Shown here: positions 60,801 to 64,000 of the stretch, piece after piece | Layout of the letters: each line of letters starts with the position of its first letter | Position numbering within the stretch: position 1 is the first letter of the stretch | Assembly: GCA_018806985.1 (NCBI GenBank) | Contig: JADANN010000438.1 | Location: 1,128,001-1,192,000 of the forward strand | Reading direction: 5' to 3' | Length of the DNA stretch: 64,000 nt | Origin: Angiostrongylus vasorum | Lineage: Eukaryota; Nematoda; Chromadorea; Rhabditida; Metastrongylidae | Program-made: the position numbers and the translations under genes | Notes under the pieces: model-generated | What the model saw: the letters and a program-made list of their open reading frames with translations, nothing else | Databases searched by the model: none | What the model was told of the DNA's origin: nothing

Positions 60801-63800
60801 AGGAAATAATCACATCTTTCTATATGAAACTCTGCCTGCTCAATCGCCTCTCCGGTCGAGTTACGAACATTGACAAATGAAATTCCGGGATGAAAAATAA
60901 CTCTATGCTCCAGATAACTAGAACTTCATTAGCCTAAGGTATAAAAAATTGCACTTGTTGGCAGCAACACGTAGATTCTAAGAGGTTTTATTTCAACCAA
61001 TAAATTCATTGTAAGCTGAGACGTTTGTTTAAAGTTGAGGCAGGTGGGGGACAATCATTTTTAAGCCCGTATGGATCACATAGGACCACAATGTAGATGA
61101 CGTGTTGAACTCTTAGAATTACTATTATGGATGTGCAATTCTTGCACATCGAAAAAGAAATTCACAAAAAGATTGACATTCTATGGAATCTTCTCACATG
61201 CAATCCACCACTAATAGAGAATTCGACGGATCACTTTGTGAGGTATGAATCAATTAACGGGTATGATTACTAAAACAGAAGAAGAAAACGCAACCTGTAG
61301 AGCCTTCCACTGCTTCTTCAGTTCCTTGTCGACGACGACAACTCGTCCTGTGGCTGCTGCGGCTTTTTTGACAGCTTTTGCTTCACGAATCGTCTTCTTC
61401 AGCGCACTGTGTTGCGACCGTCGTTCTCGACGCAACTTCTCACGCTTCTGAGCTCGTAGACGTTTACGTTGAAGACGTGCAGCTTTCTCGATCAAACGCT
61501 ACAACAATAAAAAAAATTAGAATTCGGTCTACCTAAAATTTACAACGACAACAAACAAGGATTTCTAATGAAATCCAGTAAAGATGTAGTCAAGCACGCA
61601 CATGTCATCACTTTTGAACAAGAAACTAAAGAAGAGTGAAGTATGTATATGGAAATTCTATTACTCCATAGGAATAGGACTACAGCTTCAAACAACTCAT
61701 GATCAGAACCACTAAAATCGGCAGAAGAAGAAAGAAAACCTTTCTAGTACTGTACATAGAAGTACGGGGCAAACAATCACGTGTACCTTCTTTTCCTCTA
61801 TACCCTCTATAAATGAGGACTTCTAGATACAAAGCATGTACAGAGAGAGCATTTGGCCATTTGCCAAGTGTAATGTGATGGAGAGAACTTGACAATGTCA
61901 ATATTTGCGGCAAGATTTGTTATCAAGTAGACAGCGCAGATGACCTCACCGTCACTGATATTGAGCACCAAATAAAAGACGTAAGAAAAAAAAACGTTGC
62001 AATACTTATCGACTAGACTGACAGCTTATGATAAAATGGATGATGGAATAACGGAGACCAATGAACGATCAACTATGAAGAACTTTCAGGAAATCGCCTT
62101 CGCAGTCCAGGAAACCATTACCGCTCAACGTTCTGCGAACATATTGATTCTGTCGGACGCATACATCGCAGGAGTTAGAAGTGCTCTGTAATATACACGT
62201 GGTTGTTCGTTCAATCCCGTGCCCTGGGTTCATCACACCATCCATTCCTTCCAAATGGCATAGGCCATTGTGTAAGCCACATATGCATTAAATCACCACT
62301 ACGATGCTTGATGAAGTCGAGGACATGGCGCATCTAACAGAGTTGATCTAAGAAAAAGCTTCGCTCTTTACTTTCTATCCTTGCTTCTGCCCACAAATCC
62401 TATGTCTAGCAAACCACTATTTAAGCAACCACCATCAGCAAATCATGCACAAATCTCAACGAAAAGAATAACAGGACGTTTCTGTCTTTGTTGCAAAGTC
62501 CGCTAATAACAAACAAAGCGTATCGTGTGCACGGCTTATCATTAGTCGACAGTCAGCGACCTCGACAATGACAAACAATGAGCAGCAGGGAAAGGAAGGA
62601 GAAAAGGAGCTCCTTTAACAAGCGTTAGAAGACCATCCGTCTCTCAGTACATGATGTCGGCATGCATCGCGTTTGGCTCGAAGTTCACCCTAGTTAGCTC
62701 AATGAATGAAAGTTTGGCTAATACAAAGAAAAATTCTACCCACACACAACCGTTTTTCACGATAAACGAGCGCAATTTCGAAAACTACTGCTCATTAACT
62801 TCTCGATCGGCATAACCCTCTTGCAGTTCAAAACGATGTTGTTCTTAAAATGGAACGAAACAAACAATATTCACTATAATAGAAAAGTGACCGATGAAAA
62901 CTGATCTATGCTTATGGTAGAACTGCGTCTGTTCAGACATCGTGAGCTTCTTTTTTTTGGGCCATGGGCACCGGGGCCGATTCTACGTGTATGTTCTAGG
63001 GGGCCTCCAACCACTGTGCCATAGACACCCCCTATGGGACAACACAGGAACAGAAATTGTACACATTATTGAAAGTATTGCTAAGATGTGTACAATTTAC
63101 TCTCGTAGATGTCATAGAATCTCATTGCCCGTCAAAGTCATTCAACTGCAAATTCAACTGCTAACTCCGACTAAGTACTAAGTATTGATACATCAGTTGA
63201 AAACTAAGACAGAGTTCGTAGTCGACGCATAGATATTGCACACAACTTCCAAACTGCATTCTTCTCAGTTCAACTGCTTATCTTAAGCAATTTCTTTTGT
63301 CGCAATGCAAAGGTCGTTTCACTTCAGATGATCGATGGGTTTCTGAACTGTGAACGATAATAATGAGAAACTTTGTAACAACTAAATCAAATTCGATGCA
63401 GTGTGAAAGACTTCACCACCATCGAGGTAATTTTCGGTGCTGCTCTCAAGGACTATCAACTGTTTCAACATAAGCCCCTCTCTACATAACAGGCCAACGA
63501 TTCGCACAGTTTCTAATAGAAAGTCATAATGTCAACACAGAATAAAGAAAGAAAAAAAAGAAAAACGAAACGGAGTACGTAAACATCGTTGGTAGCACCT
63601 CTAAGAATTGATAACATATCAGTGACTAAAGCTGCTTCAGCTATTGTTATTGCTGTGCGCTTCCAAAATGATGATTAGAATTCGAAACAAAATAAAGAAG
63701 ATCTGCGGAATGTGAGAATAACAATTCCAAGTCATATTTCTGACTAAGAATTTCAAAAGTTTCTTAAACGGTCTTGACCGCGACAATATTACAATAAGAT

Positions 63801-63919
63801 TAAATGATTAATGAAAGTGTTGAGACGACTCGTGAAAGGACACAACACTACGACCTTACAAAAAAGCTCACCGAGTGATGATATGCAGGTACACCAACTG
63901 GAGGTGACAACTGTTGAAT
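29420..63919 (-). CDS. AUTS2/fibrosin/Tay-like Gln-rich nuclear protein, partial at the 5' end
   Basis: Minus-strand exons in transcription order: 63919-63872 (probable), 61498-61295, 58743-58525, 44218-44067, 41474-41317, 38369-38050, 32879-32658, 32008-31686, 31142-31038, 30845-30455, 30208-29420 (stop TAG). All phases agree; from 61498 the product is 960 aa. The N-terminal ~140 aa are very basic ([19 protein letters not shown]). The centre holds [16 protein letters not shown], the conserved block of the AUTS2/FBRS/Tay family (vertebrate pattern PGKWCAMHV-x-IA). The remainder is rich in Gln, Ala, Pro and Leu with several poly-Gln tracts. AUTS2 is a subunit of a variant PRC1 complex. Family assignment rests mainly on the one block and the domain layout; a generic Gln-rich transcription cofactor is the alternative. 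The true start lies to the right of the window or near its edge. Confidence 0.72.
30455..30845 (-). CDS. AUTS2-like gene, exon I: Gln/Ala-rich
   Basis: 130 codons. Acceptor AGTTACTTTAG, donor GTAAGA. Encodes [40 protein letters not shown], then Gln and Ala runs with a charged REREQREL segment. Probably a coiled-coil or low-complexity activation surface. Confidence 0.82.
31038..31142 (-). CDS. AUTS2-like gene, exon H
   Basis: 105 nt. Acceptor TTTTCTTTAG, donor GTGAGTG, phase 2 in and out. Encodes [20 protein letters not shown] and [15 protein letters not shown]. It is internal to a Leu/Pro-rich region and too short to be obvious on its own, but phase and splice sites agree with both neighbours. 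Confidence 0.75.
31686..32008 (-). CDS. AUTS2-like gene, exon G: conserved AUTS2/Tay block
   Basis: Acceptor TTGTTTACAG, donor GTTAGT. Opens with [20 protein letters not shown], matching the conserved Trp-Cys-x-Met-His-Val-x-Ile-Ala block of AUTS2, FBRS, FBRSL1 and insect Tay. The rest is Ala/Gln/Ser-rich ([20 protein letters not shown]). This exon carries the family identification. Confidence 0.8.
32178..32213 (+). ncRNA. Hammerhead-ribozyme-like motif, isolated PLE remnant
   Basis: GGCT, canonical CTGATGA, a decayed stem II, CCGCC, GAAAT, ATC, AGCC. Followed by a PLE terminal piece to about 32285. It lies in the intron between exons G and F of the AUTS2-like gene, antisense to it. Confidence 0.42.
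32658..32879 (-). CDS. AUTS2-like gene, exon F
   Basis: 74 codons, phase 0. Acceptor ATGATTTCAG, donor GTGAGT. Starts with eight Gln, then [18 protein letters not shown] and a Gly/Pro/Leu stretch ([15 protein letters not shown]). It directly continues the Gln run that ends exon E, so the two exons split one Gln-rich tract. Confidence 0.78.
34851..35105 (-). repeat. tRNA-derived SINE (family 1)
   Basis: Minus copy from the tail (AAGGATAAAGCTCTCGGCGT) to the head (B-box GGGATCGATTCCCACG, A-box region GTCGCAGTGGCGCC). Well preserved in the body. Confidence 0.8.
36843..36897. repeat. (TA)n microsatellite
   Basis: About 26 uninterrupted TA units in an intron of the AUTS2-like gene. Confidence 0.95.
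38050..38369 (-). CDS. AUTS2-like gene, exon E with C-terminal poly-Gln
   Basis: 106 codons. Acceptor CTCATTTCAG, donor GTTAGT, phase 1 in and 0 out. Ser/Leu/Asn-rich ([40 protein letters not shown]), ending in about 11 Gln coded by mixed CAA/CAG. Confidence 0.78.
38370..41316. other. Intron of the AUTS2-like gene
   Basis: 2.9-kb AT-rich intron between exons D and E. Contains the palindromic element at 38984-39151 and a purine run (AGAGAGAGAG) near 40448. Otherwise nothing recognised. Confidence 0.5.
38984..39151. mobile_element. Short palindromic element with degenerate hammerhead-like centre
   Basis: Terminal inverted repeats begin AATTTTCTACATGA and continue with TTAACACG.. / CTAACAC..; they pair over about 35 bp. 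The centre has GTCGCCTTCCTCGGAGAC and AAACGTCAGCC, relics of the PLE motif. Same family as 58125-58304. Confidence 0.55.
41317..41474 (-). CDS. AUTS2-like gene, exon D
   Basis: Acceptor TTTTGTTTTCAG, donor GTAAGT. The first base completes an Arg codon with exon C. Encodes [20 protein letters not shown] and [20 protein letters not shown]. Thr-Pro sites suggest proline-directed phosphorylation (inference). Confidence 0.75.
42061..42331 (+). repeat. tRNA-derived SINE (family 1)
   Basis: Head CACATGTGGCAAAGTGGTTA, B-box GGGTTCGATCCC, body CCATACATCGGTAGGCCACC, tail CTAGGGATTGATCAACGCC. Both pol III boxes look close to consensus. Confidence 0.8.
43975..44036. repeat. (AAG)n tract
   Basis: About 20 AAG units next to the donor of exon C of the AUTS2-like gene. 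A pure purine strand. Confidence 0.92.
44067..44218 (-). CDS. AUTS2-like gene, exon C
   Basis: Acceptor ATTCTCATTCAG, donor GTATGT, phase 2 out. Encodes [20 protein letters not shown], then [17 protein letters not shown]. The in-frame Met (44188) could start a shorter isoform. A long (AAG)n tract lies within 30 bp of the donor, read as (CTT)n on the coding strand. Confidence 0.75.
44640..45030. repeat. Inverted pair of SINEs (family 2)
   Basis: Minus copy 44640-44835 (complement of CGCGGGTTCGATGCC) followed by plus copy 44870-45030 (GGATTGGTGTGAAGGATAGC, GGATTCGAAGTCC, tail TTTCACATCACACCTTGCC). Head-to-head arrangement. Confidence 0.62.
48539..48629. repeat. (TA)n microsatellite
   Basis: About 45 uninterrupted TA units, preceded by an imperfect TATACATA-rich stretch from about 48446. 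Confidence 0.95.
51776..51844. repeat. (TA)n microsatellite
   Basis: About 34 TA units with one GTA interruption near 51790. Confidence 0.95.
52345..52570 (+). repeat. SINE fragment (family 3)
   Basis: Aligns with the 3' part of the element at 5878-6240: GCCCGGCTATCTC, ACCACTGTGGACAGTAAATG, GAAAACGAATCGAA.GC and GACGGGTCATGTAAAA. The tRNA-like head is missing. Confidence 0.58.
58125..58304. mobile_element. Short palindromic element with hammerhead-like relic
   Basis: 44-bp inverted ends: left AGCTAACATGAGGTTGATAA, right the complement of AGCTAACACGGAGTCGATAA. They extend inward through TATTCGGCTAAC. A PLE-type relic (GGCT, CTCAGGA, GAAAT, AGCC) is at 58237-58272. No coding. Lies just upstream (+ coordinates) of exon B of the AUTS2-like gene. 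Confidence 0.62.
58401..58495 (+). mobile_element. PLE terminal fragment
   Basis: GGCT, CTGAAGA, A, GGC-GGAGTG-GCC, GGAAC, GCC followed by AACAACA and CTCGTGTCAGCTCATCAACG, the same order as the PLE 3' ends. It ends only about 30 bp from exon B of the AUTS2-like gene. Confidence 0.5.
58525..58743 (-). CDS. AUTS2-like gene, basic exon B
   Basis: 73 codons, phase 0. Acceptor GCTCATTCAG, donor GTACGT. Encodes [37 protein letters not shown], then a Gly/Ala hinge. Continues the charged N-terminal region; several bipartite-type nuclear localisation clusters. Confidence 0.78.
58951..59213 (-). repeat. tRNA-derived SINE (family 1)
   Basis: Minus copy with GCATCGTTGGAGGTGACTGA, GTCTGGTACCGATTTGCCGA and a B-box remnant GGGATCGAACC near 59180. 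The head is truncated. Confidence 0.76.
59214..61294. other. Intron of the AUTS2-like gene
   Basis: Remainder of the intron between exons A and B. A low-copy repeat related to 22500-22625 lies near 59995-60120 (TTGTGAACATGATAGAATTA and TTCTATGGATATGAAT). Nothing else recognised. Confidence 0.45.
61295..61498 (-). CDS. AUTS2-like gene, basic coiled-coil exon A
   Basis: 68 codons, phase 0 both ends. Acceptor TTGTTGTAG, donor GTTGCG. Encodes a dense Arg/Lys helix ([37 protein letters not shown]) and ends [12 protein letters not shown]. Likely nuclear localisation or nucleic-acid contact. No start codon, so it is internal. Confidence 0.75.
62185..62380 (+). repeat. tRNA-derived SINE (family 1), shortened
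   Basis: B-box remnant GTTCAATCCC, internal deletion of the GGTACC..GTCTG part, then ATATGCATTAAATCACC, GATGCTTGATGAAGTCGA and CATGGCGCATC. Confidence 0.65.
62955..63035 (-). repeat. SINE head fragment (family 1)
   Basis: Only the tRNA-like head remains on the minus strand: TATGGCACAGTGGTTGGAGG, with the B-box region decayed to AGAATCGGCCCC. Confidence 0.6.
63872..63919 (-). CDS. AUTS2-like gene, probable upstream exon
   Basis: 16 codons ([16 protein letters not shown]) between an acceptor ending TTTAAG and donor GTGAGC. It ends in phase 0 as the next exon needs. An alternative acceptor (GTGCAG at 63933-63932) would add SHYFK-like residues. Short and without a domain match, so only moderately supported. 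Confidence 0.42.
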
Positions 63920-64000
63920 CTTAAAGTAGTGACTGCACCCCACCTACCCCTTACAAAGTGATTTACTTCCAGACTGGGAAATGGGAATGTTCCCAGATGG

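Larger units (their letters stand above)
61499..63871. other. Intron of the AUTS2-like gene with SINE pieces
   Basis: Contains a diverged plus SINE (about 62185-62380) and a minus SINE head (about 62955-63035, with the complement of a GTGGTTGGAGGCC A-box). No other feature supported. Confidence 0.45.

Overview
This is eukaryotic DNA, most likely from a parasitic nematode, probably a strongylid (hookworm-like) worm. Short exons are separated by introns of 40 bp to 14 kb. Splice acceptors are mostly of the TTTTCAG/TTTCAG kind, and the introns are packed with tRNA-derived SINEs and Penelope-like retroelement (PLE) debris. The exact species is an inference. No bacterial-style genes, rRNA, true tRNA genes or CRISPR arrays are seen.

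Two multi-exon protein genes run tail to tail. Gene 1 (+ strand, about 759-25746) can be assembled as 17 [15 protein letters not shown], giving 841 aa. The product has two MBT repeats, a SLED domain and a C-terminal SAM domain. That is the architecture of the Polycomb-group protein Sex comb on midleg (SCM/SCMH1/SCML). A 22-codon alternative last exon with a poly(A) signal lies right after the MBT exons and could yield an MBT-only isoform of about 333 aa. Gene 2 (- strand, from beyond the right edge to 29420) has ten well-supported exons (960 aa) plus one probable upstream exon. It has a basic Arg/Lys-rich N-terminal part, a Trp-Cys-Met-His block typical of the AUTS2/fibrosin/Tay family, and several Gln/Ala-rich tracts. 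AUTS2 proteins belong to a variant PRC1 complex, so both neighbours point to Polycomb chromatin.

Layout: 1-740, 5' flank of gene 1 with a degenerate ~120-bp tandem repeat. 759-5530, N-terminal and MBT exons. 5531-16864, introns dominated by PLE copies, SINEs and a ~400-bp repeat family, with linker exons at 10482-10697 and 14544-14662. 16865-25746, remaining linker, SLED and SAM exons. 25747-29419, convergent intergenic region with SINEs and the presumed gene 2 3' UTR. 29420-32879, closely spaced Gln/Ala-rich exons of gene 2. 32880-61294, large introns with exons at 38050-38369, 41317-41474, 44067-44218 and 58525-58743. 61295-64000, N-terminal exons of gene 2.

The most interesting non-genic signals are: a recurring PLE-associated motif that folds like a minimal hammerhead ribozyme; a head-to-head inverted pair of PLE fragments flanked by perfect 12-bp direct repeats; short palindromic elements derived from PLE ends; and a partial duplication of a splice acceptor plus exon start inside gene 1.
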